DNA of 64,000 bases from Cryptomeria japonica (GCF_030272615.1 NC_081408.1:614910476-614974475), one strand, 5' to 3'; numbered from the stretch's first letter, positions 45,999-57,499 are shown. Numbers and translations are program-made. Notes: generated by a model not told the origin, from the sequence alone.

Positions 45999-47220
45999 TG
46001 TTGGCCATTTGGAGGAATTGATTATGTGTTGCATTGATGTTTTGTCATCGATGCCAACACTAGTTGTTTGGATGCTTTACCGGCACCCTTCTAGTCCTGG
46101 TAGGTTGAGTAGTTTCTGGTTGGTTTGGATCCGGCATGATTTGGTAGGCTCCGGTATGGTTTAGTTATGGAATTGGCTTATTCATAATACTCATGTTCAT
46201 ATTCAGTCAGTTGGTTTTGGTCTCGTGATCAGATGTTGTCATGTTTGCTTGGAAGCTTCACTTGTGGTACCAGCAAGGATTTGACCAGCAGAGCTTTTTA
46301 TGAGGATCTTGATGATATGCATAAGTGGTGTTGGTGCAGCTTCTGGTGGAGTTTCAAGATGTTGTTGGTGATCATGTTCGAGACTTAGCGGATGGAGATC
46401 ATTGCTTAGCGTGTGGACCTATATTGGGTCTCGGTTGGTCTAGGTTATGGACCGGTTTAATGAAGCATGTGAATTGGACTTCTCGATACGTTTCTGGGAT
46501 GTCTTATGTGTTGAATATTGTTTGTTTGGTCTAAGGCCGACATGTTTTGTAATTATGTAATTGGTTTATTTTCTGGTGACCGACCTGATTGCTTATGGTC
46601 GAGGGTTTGTATATATCGATGTAAGATCTCATTGTAGATCATGATAGATATATGTGGTTATGGGAAATGGATATGTAATGTGTGAATAATGTAATATCAT
46701 TCAGGCAGAGCATTTGGTCGATCATTGGAGATTGAATTGGGTTTATGTAAGAGGATTTAGTCCTTTGGTATTGAGCTTAACCGGAACTGTACTCAGGCAT
46801 AGAAGATGTTATCTCTGCAGTTCAATCACCTCTCTGGATTGTAGTTTGGATTTATATGTAGTCAGTGAGACTCCTTTTGTGATAAGCAGTGCGCTCTAGG
46901 ATGTTGGCCTTACTGCAAGTGCATGCCCCTCAATTGTAATTCACATACTTACTACAAAAGTATTATTTGACTATGCATAGGCTTCCCACCGTGGTTTTTC
47001 CCTTTACTGGGTTTTCCACGTACAAATCTTGGTGTCATGTGGATGGTATTTATTCTTTGATTATTGTTTATGCTTAATTGGTTTAACTGCTATTCTGGTA
47101 TTAATGTTTTGGGTTCCGGTATTAAAGTTTTAATTGCTTAAGGTTTCAGTAATTTGTGACAACTGATTTACCCCCCCCCCCCCCTCTCAGTTGTCTTCCG
47201 GTTATTTGAACTGTCTAACA
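45999..47220 (+). mobile_element. Solo LTR of the Sirevirus-like Copia family
   Basis: This 1222 bp LTR starts TGTTGGCCATTTGG and ends CTGTCTAACA. It is homologous end to end with the minus-strand solo LTR at 21042-22263, which has the same length, and with the LTRs of the element at 4064-9467. The flanks TATGT (45994-45998) and TATGC (47221-47225) agree at four of five positions. It has a TATA-like GTATATAT at 46609-46616 and a C-run at 47171-47184. No internal sequence remains. Confidence 0.88.
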
Positions 47221-48830
47221 TATGCATGCATTAGCACTTGACAATTTGTACCATAAACACTTGAAACTTGTTATTGTGCCACAAACCTTATTTTTAAAAT
47301 CAAATATTTTTTTATAACCATCAATGCATCCTTCATATCAGTAATTATACAAATTAAAAATAATTACCTCATTTACCTTTGAGCTTTTGAGATACTAAAT
47401 GCTAGTAACAATACCAATTATTTCAAACTTTTCCTCAACTTGAAGGATGTTTAAAAAACTTCAAGGTCATATCTAAAATAGAAATGGTATAGTTTATAAT
47501 CACAAAATAACATCATGTAGAAACTTTTAAATACTCCACCTAGAAATCTAAATATTGAATGTGCAAAAAATAGTTCATTTTGATGGAAGTTTGTGTACTC
47601 TTTGAATCCATCCACTAGCACATACTAATCACCCAACAAAATTTCTAATGTGATAGGGGAAATTACATATATAACATGATTTTCCATGTTAAAAAAATAC
47701 AGATATGCTTTATTACTTCTCCTTTAAATAGTTCAACTTTCTTCTCTCACTTACAATTGAACACCTCCTCAACATTGTAAGCAAACCAACTCCTTTTCAA
47801 GTAGCAACTAGTTGTGACAAATTTGAAATAAGAGATAAAATAAATGAGCTTATTACCTTCTCATACTTGTAAATTTCCTTTTGTATTCCATCTATCCATG
47901 TTAAGAGTTCATTCTTATTTCATATTGGTTATTGGTGCTATCACATATGAAAATCCCTTAACAAATATTCTCTCTTGGCTGCAAAGACTAAAGAATCTAC
48001 TCAAAAAAGTTACAATGGTTGAAGTGAGTATCATTAATAGTAGAGACCTTCCGCTATAATCATCATGTAAATAAGACTCCTCATAATGTACCAATCTATA
48101 CTTGTTAATGACTGAAATCAAAAAATTCAATAGCATATTAATGATGCAACTACTGTAAAAATGAAAAACTTGAACAAGAATTATCCTTCTTCTCAAAGTA
48201 ATATTGGTGGGAAACCATGTGAGAACCAAAAACTCTCCATTACTAATCACAAGCTAGAAAATATTCTTTCCCATGATTGAAATTCCCATTATATCATAGA
48301 TTGCAATACTTATGAATGTGTAAAGACAAGCACGTATGCAAGTGCACATACTTGTAATCAACCTTACAAATTCATGAAACAATATCAAATGGCCATAACA
48401 ATAGTAAACTAGAAATGATATTAATGTTGTAGCTGTAATTACCCCTGCCATGTGGTATAAAACCCCTCCACAAACATCTGCACTCTTTTGTTACCTTTCA
48501 AACCTTCTAGTGTTGCATCCTCTTGTATACCTCAAGCATTAATGACTTGGCCCAATTATGTGGTATCATTATCCCATGTAGATTCCTAATACAAATTCAT
48601 TTCCAACTCTATGGCATGTTGGAATCCTTTATCTGGTGGTGATCTTATGGATTTTTTTTAAATATTGTTATATGCTAATTTGAAAGAATTTAAATATATC
48701 AAAATGAAGATTGTATTGCTTACCACACCCCCAAAATGATATGCGTTCTCTCCAAAACTAAGCAACTTGCTACAAAAACAACTTTTCCTATGTAAAAATA
48801 GCTCTTATCCTTAATGTTATGTAGTTTTAG
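47221..48830. other. Unassigned AT-rich stretch
   Basis: No gene or element recognised. A TATA-like GGTATAAAACCCC occurs at about 48454 on the plus strand without a downstream reading frame. The minus-strand frames at 47915-48250 and 48254-48451 are hydrophobic-rich but resemble nothing I know and are probably chance. Confidence 0.45.
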
Positions 48831-50007
48831 TGTCATAAAATTGCGACCCTTGCAATTTTTGACCACATTAGGGTCCTCACGCATGTGAATCAAAACCCTA
48901 GGCCTGATCGGAGACCAAAGACTTGCTCAGCACCTGAAAACCGCATCTTCCTTGCCCTCTACACTGCTCAAACTGCATCCTGTCTTGGAAAAAAGGGCAG
49001 GATAGAGGCATGGTGCCCCTGTCCCTGCCCCATTTTGGGGCATGCCCCTTTTCAATCATGTTTTGGTGGTTGTTCATTTAGTGGGAAAATTCCCCTAGTG
49101 TCGGCCTGTGACGGAAAATCAATCAATTAACCCTAATTCACAAGTATATAAGTCACATTTGCCCCCTCATTTGCATAAGTTCAATAAATGATAACATAGA
49201 TACATGAGATCATGCATTCAAGCATTCAAGATCATTCAAGCATCCCTTTCCAGCATTGAGCATTCTCAAGTCTCCTTTCAAGGCTAGGTGTTGCATTCAA
49301 GTCAAGGATTCAACCATTGAAGAGGAGATTCATTCCAACATTCAACTTCATACAAGCAATTCTATCAACATTTCTATCACAACCTCCCTTGAGGTGATTT
49401 ACAATTTAGGATTTCATTTACATTTAATTGCAAGTACTTTCTTTCATCATTTGGTTAATTCCAAAATAAGGGTTTGACCAAAAGGTGAACCCCCAATCCC
49501 AATCCCTTTTCCTCTCTTTTATGTGTGTAGGTTGCAAGTTGTACTTTTGGATTTGGACTCCATTTGCAGAGGTGGAAAAACCCTTTTCGTTTCACAGATT
49601 TTTCGAAGGACCATGTACATTTTCGCCATGGTCCGAACAACTTTTTTCTCAAATTTGCAAGGCGGCTTCGTCTCGAATATTATTGTCAAATTCACGTGCA
49701 CATCTTCATCCTATGCTTCTATCTCGAGTTAAAATCAGATCTTTGTCGCTTTTTCACTTGGTCATAAGTAAAAAATTCAATCAATTCAAATCTCATTCCA
49801 AAAGAGGGGATTAACTTACCATTCTTATATCATTCAGAACTCAATCTCCTCTTCTGGAGGTTGAATCTAGTGCATTTTCCCCCCTCCTCTAATGTAATGC
49901 GTGAAAAGTGTTTGAAGGGAAATCTGAAGTGAAACTTGTATCTCTCCTTGGAGGGAAGAAAAGCTTTCCTCTAGATCTATCCACCATTCACCTTTTTCAA
50001 CATTACA
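48831..50007 (+). repeat. 5' LTR of Gypsy family A
   Basis: This 1177 bp LTR starts TGTCATAAAATTGCGACC and ends ...CAACATTACA. It is colinear with 58252-60896 minus the solo LTR there (about 1207 bp). It provides the empty site for that insertion: CCTTGCCCTCTACACTGC at about 48951. A primer-site-like TTTTGGTGAAG follows at 50008. Confidence 0.85.
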
Positions 50008-50879
50008 TTTTGGTGAAGTTGACGTCTTACATGCTTTATTCTGAAAATCATTGCATATTTTTCATTTACAAGTTTAATTTTTCTGCAAACTTAGTGGTTA
50101 ATTCATTCAAAACCCTAGTTTTTAAAATTGAAATTGAACTTGTGTTTTGTAAAAATTGTTTGTTATGGTCTTAGATCTGAAAATTGCTTTGTTTGTCAAA
50201 TTCAATTTCCTCCTTGTCTTGTTCAATTTGCAAATCAAATTCATAAAATTAAGTGGTTTATTGTCGAAAACCTAATTTTCAAAAATAATATTAAAATTGT
50301 GCAAACATTGAATTTCCATTTAATTTTCAGATTTGTCTTCATTCCTACAATTCAAATTTTTAATTTCCCTCTTCTTTTCAAAATTCAAATTTCAAAAATT
50401 AAGTGGTTAAGTCATAAAACCCTAATTTTCAAAATTAATTGGATTTTGTACAAATTTCAATCAATTTCATTCCAATTCAGATTTCTAAACATTTTCCAAG
50501 GTGTCCCTCCCCTTTAGGTTTGACACTTTTCAAATTTGCAATTCAATTCCTCTTTTTTCTGAAAACCCTAATAGGTTCTTATTTTCACATTTGAACCTTA
50601 TCTTCGCCTATCTAGAAATCGTTAAATCCATCAGTTTTTTGGGATTATCTTTAAAATCATCGTATATTCATCCCTGAAAAATTTTGAAAAAAGTTGGTTG
50701 GACTGTGTGCATTTTCACCACGGTCCTCGGCTTTTTTCCCAAAATTTTGAGAGATTGTTATGATTATATTTAATCGCCCAAATCGAGAAGATTGGCTGCT
50801 TTTGTCAATTTTTGATACCTCTAAAATCAAAAATATCTCCAAAATTCAACATTTCAAATTTTAAGAAAATTTTTAAAAT
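50008..50879 (+). other. Gypsy family A leader with tandem repeats
   Basis: This is an untranslated leader. A unit of about 155 bases marked by TTAAGTGGTTA-like and AAACCCTAATTTTCAAAA-like words occurs three times, with the markers at about 50091, 50248 and 50397. Further degenerate copies follow beyond the inserted element (53749 and 53811). Short open frames here are chance. The leader is cut at 50879 by the non-coding element. Confidence 0.65.
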
Positions 50880-51367
50880 TGTTCGTGTAATAATTATTCA
50901 TCTTGGATATTATTACACCTTACTTAAGTTTACTTAGGAAATGCATTTCATATTAGTTTGGGTATGCACTTGGGTGTTTGTGCCACATTGAGATAGTGTG
51001 TGTAGGATAAATTCCACCTTTTATGGTGTTGATCTTGTTACTACTTTATCATATCCACTTATTGTGGAGTGATAATTCCACCTTCGATGGGTGATCCACC
51101 TCATGTGGAATATTATATTGTTTCTCTTACCTACCCACACCTATTTCCTACCTACCCTTGTTTCTAATTGAGCCACATGTCATGTTTGTGTGCTCACATA
51201 TCCCTGGCCTTGCCTATATAAGTAGGCTCATTTTCATTGTATGTAACGCTTGATGATCTAGTTGATCAGTATTTTCATCTTGATAGAATATAGTTTATTT
51301 CTATCATCTATTTTGTTCTCTCTTATTTGTTCTTTCCATTGCCTCTTGGTCTTGGCAAAATCTCACA
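50880..51367 (+). repeat. 5' LTR of non-coding element copy 2
   Basis: It starts TGTTCGTGTAATAATT and ends GGCAAAATCTCACA. The TATA-like GCCTATATAAG lies at 51212-51222, at the same place as in the other LTRs of the family. Confidence 0.92.
51215..51222 (+). promoter_or_regulatory. LTR TATA box (non-coding element copy 2)
   Basis: TATATAAG in the context TTGCCTATATAAGTAGGC. It is conserved in all three LTRs of the family that cover this part, which supports a promoter role. Confidence 0.55.
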
Positions 51368-51380
51368 TGGTATCAAAGCC
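51368..51380 (+). promoter_or_regulatory. Primer-binding site of non-coding element copy 2
   Basis: TGGTATCAAAGCC is directly adjacent to the LTR end and identical to copy 1. It differs by one base from the common initiator-methionine tRNA site. Confidence 0.82.
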
Positions 51381-51924
51381 ATTAGAGTGCCATTGGTTTG
51401 CCAATTGAGAAAACTTTGGGGTTTTGCATTTTGGAGCTTTCTATTGTAGGTTATTATTAGAGATTGTTGGGTCAAATCTAAGGTTACCATTGGATTGAGG
51501 AGGTTCGAGAAATTAAGAATCATCTTTTATTTCGTCCAAATCCGACATCCGAGGCCAAATCTAGAGTCGTTTGAAGGTGGAGGGTGGTGACTTGTCCCGG
51601 CACCAATCTACAATTTTGGAGCATTTTTGGTTAAATCTGTCATCGCCATTGTGCTCAGAAGGCCCAAAAACCCCAAGATCGACTGTCAATTCATCGAAAT
51701 CAGCCTCTATTACCCCGAGTTGAAAAAATCTCCCCTCCTGACCCGTCGTACGGACTTGCAGGTACAAGTCTGAAATTTTTTATTTTTATTTTTATTTTTT
51801 CCGTTAATTATTTTTTTAATAATTTTTTCAAAAAAATATTAAATTGCTGGGGGGGGGCATTTTTTTCTTTTGTTTTATTTTTAAATCGCAAAAAAACAAT
51901 TCAAGGGGGGGTTCGGTAGTCTAT

Positions 51925-52065
51925 ACGGGCCCGCAAGCCACCTGCGGCTACTGTAGGTGGTACCTGTGGCCACCTCCGCAGGGTACCTGCGGGTACCGCA
52001 GAGTACTGTGGCCCGCAAGCTCTATGGTAACCGCATGGCACCTATGGTGGTCCCCGTAGGGATCT
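51925..52065. other. GC-rich CCTGCGG/CCGCAGG island, copy 2
   Basis: A degenerate array of ACCTGCGG, CCGCAGG and GGTACC-like words, flanked by a G-run (51849-51857) on the left and by several hundred bases of T/A homopolymer on the right. It lies at the same place in the internal region as the island of copy 1. The sequence is diverged but the word content and length are kept. Confidence 0.75.
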
Positions 52066-52979
52066 GTTTTTTTTTGTTTGTTTTTTTTAATTTTTTAAAA
52101 AAAATTAATTAAAAAAAATGTTAATTTTTCTTATTTTTTTAAATAAGTTTTTTAGTAATTAAAAATAAATTTATTTTTTTTCTTATTCAGTTTAATAAGT
52201 TTTTTTTCATAACAGAAAAAAATAAAGTTTTTTTTCTCTTTAATAAATTTTTATTAAAGTTTTTTTTCATTTCATTTTTTTGCATGGGCTTTAATGGATT
52301 GTTTTTTTAGATTTTTAAAATCTTTTAAAAACACAAACATCATTTAATAAGTCAAATTGGGAACACTTTTTTCTTGTCACTTCACACCTGTCTTGCAGTG
52401 CTTCCAACCAGCAGTCAAGGGGAGTGGAGGGGGGGGGGGTTGATTTGCTCCTTTATATCTCTTGGCCACATCCCAATCAGAGGCGTCTTTTTCTGCAGTA
52501 TTCTACAGGGCTTCTTGGTGGCATCATCTTCATGTTTCCACATTTGCACTATCATGTTGTATGCTCTTGCATGAGCAATGTTGTACTCACACTATCGTAA
52601 AGTGCCACACCTCTTTATATCTTGTCATTGTTGACTATTTGATGTAATCCTCTTGTACACGTAGATTAGGAATATCTTGTGAGACTTGGTGCATGGCTCT
52701 ATTTGAGACTTAAATTGTACAAATTTGTGCATGGCTCCCATGAGACTTGGATTGTATTGGTATTTCTTCTATTTCTGAGTATCCAGATGATGCTCACAGC
52801 AGGTTGTCTCCATGCCTGGTCTTCATTTTGTTGCAGCGAGTGATTCATCGCCATCGACATTGGTACCTGGTTTTGTCACACTTTGACATTATTGGTGCAG
52901 CATTGGCTCTCTTTCTTCCTTATGGGGAGGAATTTTGGTCATCATCATTGGACCATCTTTGCAGGAGATTCGACATTGA

Positions 52980-53251
52980 GGGGGGGCTTCATGGTCTCTT
53001 CTTCTCTCTTATGGGGGGGACACAGTTTTGTTCTTCTCATTCATCATTGAGAGCATTGTGTGCTTTCATCATCAATCTTTTGGGGGAGGGTTTTTTCCCA
53101 TTGGGTTTTTCTCTCTTTCCTCTTTTATGGGAGATTGCATTTGCGTTTGTACATGGGTACCTAACATGGCCTCCTAGTTAGGACCCATCTTGCATTGCTT
53201 AGTTGCACTATAGACTTAAGTGCATTCCCCTAAGTTGCACTTAAGGGGGGG
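52980..53251 (+). other. Multiple polypurine-tract-like G runs, copy 2
   Basis: G-rich runs at about 52980 (GAGGGGGGGC), 53012 (ATGGGGGGGAC), 53082 (TTTGGGGGAGGG) and 53243 (TTAAGGGGGGG, abutting the LTR). They occur in the same order in copy 1. Only the last is the expected plus-strand primer. Confidence 0.55.
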
Positions 53252-53743
53252 TGTTGGTGTAAATAATTATTCATCTTGGATCTTATTACACCTTACTTAA
53301 GTTTACTTAGGAAATGCATTTCATAGTAGTTTGGGTATGAGACACTTGGGTGTTTGTGCCACATTGGGATAGTGTGTGTAGGAGAAATTCCACCTTTTAT
53401 GGTGTTGATCTTGTTAATAGTTTATCATATCCACTTATTGTGGAGTGATAATTCCACCTTCGGTGGGTGATCCACCTCATGTGGAATATTATATTGTTTC
53501 TCTTACCTACCCACACCTATTTCCTACCTACCCTTGTTTCTTATTGAGCCACATGTCATGTTTGTGTGCTCACATATCCCTGGCCTTGCCTATATAAGTA
53601 AGCTCATTTTCATTGTATGTAACGCTTGATGATCCAGTTGATTAGTATTTTCATCTTGATAGAATACAGTTTATTTCTATCATCTATTTTGTTCTCTCTT
53701 ATTTGTGCTTTCCATTGCCTCTTGATCTTGGCAAAATCTCACA
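53252..53743 (+). repeat. 3' LTR of non-coding element copy 2
   Basis: It starts TGTTGGTGTAAATAATT and ends GGCAAAATCTCACA, with a TATA-like box at 53591-53598. It is followed at once by the AAAAT target duplication. Confidence 0.92.
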
Positions 53744-53748
53744 AAAAT

Positions 53749-54086
53749 TAAGAGGTTACTAATAATTTGCCTTGATTTTAAAAAATTATGTTTTTTTATC
53801 AATTTTAAAATTAAGTGGTATCCCTTTGGCCCTAATTTTAAAATTCCAATTTCCTTTGATTTATTATTTTGGAAATTGTGTCATTGTCTTCCTCCAACAA
53901 AGTTCAAATTGTTTAATCATTATTTCCTTAAATTTTGCATTACTCAGTTTCGTAAGCTTTATTCAAAATTCAAAATTTCAATTTTCCCTCTAGTGCAAGA
54001 GTTTTACCACTATTAGTCCTACCTACACTATCCCCGTTAGACGAAGCATTAGAATTAAGGCTTCCCAAGGTTTAATTATCAAGGAG
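53749..54086 (+). other. Gypsy family A leader, continued
   Basis: This is AT-rich leader sequence resuming after the inserted element, with two more degenerate repeat markers (53749 TTAAGAGGTTA and 53811 TTAAGTGGTA). A short pyrimidine-rich stretch precedes the gag ATG at 54087. Confidence 0.6.
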
Positions 54087-55548
54087 ATGGAGCATAATTT
54101 GGGCGACTTCTTTAATGAGGATAATGCTAATGCTTCTCATCCTAATCATGAGCCCATTTATCCCATTGATGAATCCCATGATGAACACGAAGAAGCTTTG
54201 ACTAGGGTTTCCATAGATCAACTTTCAAAATTGGACAATCAATTTGATAACTTTCAATACTGGATGTCCCAAGAATACCCTAATAGTGAAGCTCTTCCAT
54301 TAATTGAAGGCCTTAAACGCATGATTCAGAGTGATAAGAATGGAATTGATATATTGTGTGGCATTGGTCATATTGTTGATTCTAATGTCATGCCTATCAA
54401 GAGTTGTGCTGAGAACTTAGGTTATTCACAACCTTCAAATCAAATCAATTATTTTATTCCTTTGACCACTTCAATGGCTAGTATTCCTACCTTCACTTCA
54501 AACATCATGGCTACATCAACTCAAAATGTCATTCCTACAACCATTGGTCATGGGGGCAATCCCTCTTCTTCATTTAATCCTCCATATTTGCCTATGTCTT
54601 CCATAAGTATTCTTAATATCCCTCAACCAATCAGCATGACACAAGGGGGAAATTCATTTAACAATTTTATTCCTCATTTAAGTGTCCCATTTCCTAATCA
54701 ATCATCACCTATTCCTACTTATCATAATGTCCCACCACCTTATTCTCAATCCATGCCTTCCTTCAATTACATCACACCACCTTCTCAATCAACCATGTCT
54801 AACATCAATTCTTCTACCAAAGCAACAATCAACAATCTTGCTCAAACTGTGTCTTCCTTACAACAACAAATTGCTTCCATGAGTCAATCCAAGCTTAGTG
54901 TGCCCACATTTGATGTTGTGAGCCCACTTTCTCTTGATATTGTTAAATTCTTCCAACCTAAGCATGTTGAGGTCCCTCAATTGGAACTCTATAATGGAAA
55001 AGGTGATCCTCTCGCACATGTTAAAACATTTCAAACCTTGTGTACTAATTTTGCTTATGATCAAAGATTGCTTGCAAAACTGTTTACAAGAACATTAAGA
55101 GATAAGGCTTTACAATGGTATTGCTCTTTGCCTTCTTATTCCATCACTTATTTTCAACAAGTAGCAAATGATTTCATCCAACAATTTCAAAATAACATTG
55201 GTCCTAAAATCACTTTGACTATTTTAATGCATTGTAAACAAGGTGTTAAAGAAAAGTGATTGATTTCTTTGGTAGATATAAGCATTTGTATGCTCAAATT
55301 TCTTTTCATGTACCTGATAATGATATTCAAAGAATTTTCATTTCTAATTTGCAAAAAGATATCAAGGAAAAGCTTCTTTTGTCTGAGTTTACTTCATTTC
55401 CGTAGTTGTGCGCAACACTCCACAATTATCAATTGGATGTGAGCCAAATGGAGCAATCTACTCCTATGGCTCCGAGTGATAAGGGGGAGAGTGTTCAACA
55501 ACCATTTGTGAAGTTCAAACCAATAAAAAAGATTCATCAAGTTCAATG
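54087..55548 (+). pseudogene. Gypsy family A gag (one frameshift)
   Basis: This is the capsid gene. The open frame 54087-55259 (390 codons) starts MEHNLGDFFNEDN. It has an acidic amino-terminal part, then about 150 residues rich in Pro, Ser, Thr and Asn, then the conserved gag domain at about residues 285-390, with ELYNGKGDPLAHVKTFQTLC, LRDKALQWYCSLPSYSITYF and FIQQFQNNIGPKI. A one-base frameshift near 55255 sends it to a stop. The family sequence continues in the next frame (55256-55548) as FFGRYKHLYAQISFHVPDND and NLQKDIKEKLLLSEFTSF, with one more stop near 55402. It is the best preserved coding sequence in the window. Confidence 0.85.
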
Positions 55549-55699
55549 ATACAATCAACAACAACAATATGAATGCTACAACAGGTGTACCTTCTATTTC
55601 TAAACTTTTCAAAAGAGAAAGACAATTTACTCATTTGAATGAATCTTTACATAGTATTATGTCTCAGTTGTTGCAAAGAAATGTTATCAACCTTCCTCC

Positions 55700-55911
55700 T
55701 ATAAAACAAGTTTATCCTTCTCAACTTGCATCCCCTTTATTTTAATAACAATTCCTTTTGTCAATTTCATCGTCAGCCTGGTCATGATACTGAGAAATGT
55801 TTCGCATTGAAAAGTAAGATTCAAGATTTGATTGATAACAATACTATATCTGTGGCAGGTGTGAATGATAAGGGAAATAAATCAGTAGCTCCTCCTAATC
55901 AAAATATTTAA
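55700..55911 (+). pseudogene. Gypsy family A nucleocapsid-like segment
   Basis: The open stretch 55726-55911 reads [20 protein letters not shown] and then [12 protein letters not shown]. The spacing Cys, His, His, Cys is that of the Tat-type zinc-finger-like motif that ends gag in these elements. It shares a frame with the following protease, separated by a stop at about 55910. Confidence 0.7.
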
Positions 55912-55947
55912 ATTTGTACTTATCCTTTACCTTCCCATACCTCTAAC

Positions 55948-56590
55948 GTGATTGAGATTGGGTATACTTATTTCTCCTCTGAGGAATTCACTTCTATGGC
56001 TCCGAACTTGGTAAATATGGTAGAAAGACAAGATATGCCTAAGGATTCTTGTATTACATTTGACCCTAGTGAGACCATTAGAGCACCCTATGGCCCTTTA
56101 TACATAGTTGTGAAGGTTAAGGATATCCCTTGTTGTGGCACTCTTATTGATCCCTCTTGCATGGTTAACATCATCACTGAGGAGTATTTTTTCACTTTAC
56201 GATTGCATAAACCAATATATGATGCCTCTAATGTAGTTGTGAAGTTATTTGATGGATTATCTTGCCCTACCATTGGCTCTATCACCCTTAATGTTGAAGT
56301 TCATACTAAATCTATGGATGTTGACTTTGTTATCATACCCTCTTCTGAGCAATTTTGTGTGAAGTTGGACAATCCTTGGCTATCTCCATGAAGGCTATTG
56401 CTTCTCCAATCCATAAGTGTTTGAAATTTCCTCACAATGGTGAAATCATAACTGTGAACCATATAGCTTATTTAGACCATTTGAAAGAAGCCCTAGCATT
56501 CCTATTGATTTTGTTTGGCCTAAGCAATTTCAATCTCTTCCATCCAGGAGCGATTCTCTTTTTCAATCTTATCAAAAATGGAAGAAAGAT
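55948..56590 (+). pseudogene. Gypsy family A aspartic protease
   Basis: 55948-56391 encodes a retropepsin-like domain. GTLIDPSCMVNIITEEYFF marks the active-site turn, reading D-P-S where D-S/T-G is expected, followed by a typical second half (VKLFDGLSCPTIGSITLNVE and VDFVIIPSSEQF) ending LDNPWLSP. A frameshift near 56385 takes it to the next frame, which continues MKAIASPIHKCLKFPHNGEI (56390 onward), the usual sequence after the protease. The changed catalytic turn suggests it could not cleave even without the frameshift. Confidence 0.75.
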
Positions 56591-57499
56591 ATGATCTTAT
56601 CCTTCAATCAACCTAGATCCCCAACACTTGACATTCCTATCATACTTGAATATGAAGTTCTTCCCCTCATAGATAGAACTAATCTCCCTCCCAAAGAAGA
56701 TCTTCAATATTTTCCCATGGAGGTGACTATGCCTTCTCCTAAGAAGAACAACAATATTCCTCCTAAGGTTAGACCTGTACCTCCTCCTCATGATGGACCT
56801 GGTCTTCTTCCTACACCTAACATTCATCTTTTATACGGCACAGTTCCACCTCCTTCCTCTTATAGAGAGAAGAGGCATGCTTCTCCTCTTGTCCAACCTA
56901 AAAGACCTCAACCTAAACCTTCAACTATCAAAGAGGAAAACATTCCTATTTTTTCTAATGTTCCTCCTCCTTCTCAACCTTCCACTAAGACTCAATAGAA
57001 TCGTTGTGCAAGAGAACGTCGATGAAGATGTCATGTTCGAGCTCGTGAAGTTGTTCCTCAAAATATTCAATCTCCCAAGACTTCAATAGTTGACATGATT
57101 CCCTTTTCTCCTAAGAAAGAGGTTCAACCTACATCTCCAAATCATAAGTTGCACAAAACATGTGATGGTTTTACTCCTATTCGTGTTCGTGCTCCTCTTT
57201 CTATAAATCTTGATGAAGAAATGAGTGAAAATGTTATTCATGATGGCAATACAACTCCTAATTCTTCTGATAGTGATTATGAATATGTTGATGTGGACAA
57301 GCATTTATCAACTGAATTTTTACAAACCCTAATCCTGGCTCCTAGAATCAAACAAAGTGACTTACCACATGACCATAGTCCTTGTTTTGATCTTGTGATA
57401 GCTCCATTTGTTGTGCTTGATGTCGCTCCTCTAGCATGTTGTTCGCCTTCCCAAAATAGTGATCAGCAAGATCAAGAGGTGGATGTCGTGCTAGATTAG
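56591..57499 (+). pseudogene. Proline-rich ORF in place of pol (family A)
   Basis: One frame runs from 56591 to 57499 with two stops near 56996 and 57023. The first part is Pro-rich (VRPVPPPHDGPGLLPTPN, YGTVPPPSSYREKRH). The second part (57095-57499) is acidic, with EEMSENVIHDGNTTPNSSDS and YEYVDVDKHL. I do not recognise it. It stands where reverse transcriptase would follow the protease, so it is either a family-specific accessory domain or what remains after pol loss. It has no membrane or enzymatic motif. Confidence 0.6.

Larger units (their letters stand above)
50880..53743 (+). mobile_element. Non-coding LTR retrotransposon, copy 2 (complete)
   Basis: Complete element of 2864 bp. LTRs at 50880-51367 (488 bp) and 53252-53743 (492 bp) differ by roughly 16 substitutions and two small gaps by eye, so it is fairly young. 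The flanking AAAAT occurs at both 50875-50879 and 53744-53748, a perfect 5 bp target duplication. The primer site TGGTATCAAAGCC abuts the 5' LTR (51368) and AAGGGGGGG abuts the 3' LTR (53244-53251). The 1.88 kb internal region has no gag or pol. The longest frame (52747-53181) has no domain and is cut up in copy 1. It inserted in the leader of Gypsy family A. Confidence 0.93.

Noticed and set aside
52747-53181. 144-codon frame in the non-coding element, possibly a real gene
   Set aside because: Copy 1 has the region broken into separate short frames, and the peptide tracks the G-run repeats; no domain is seen.
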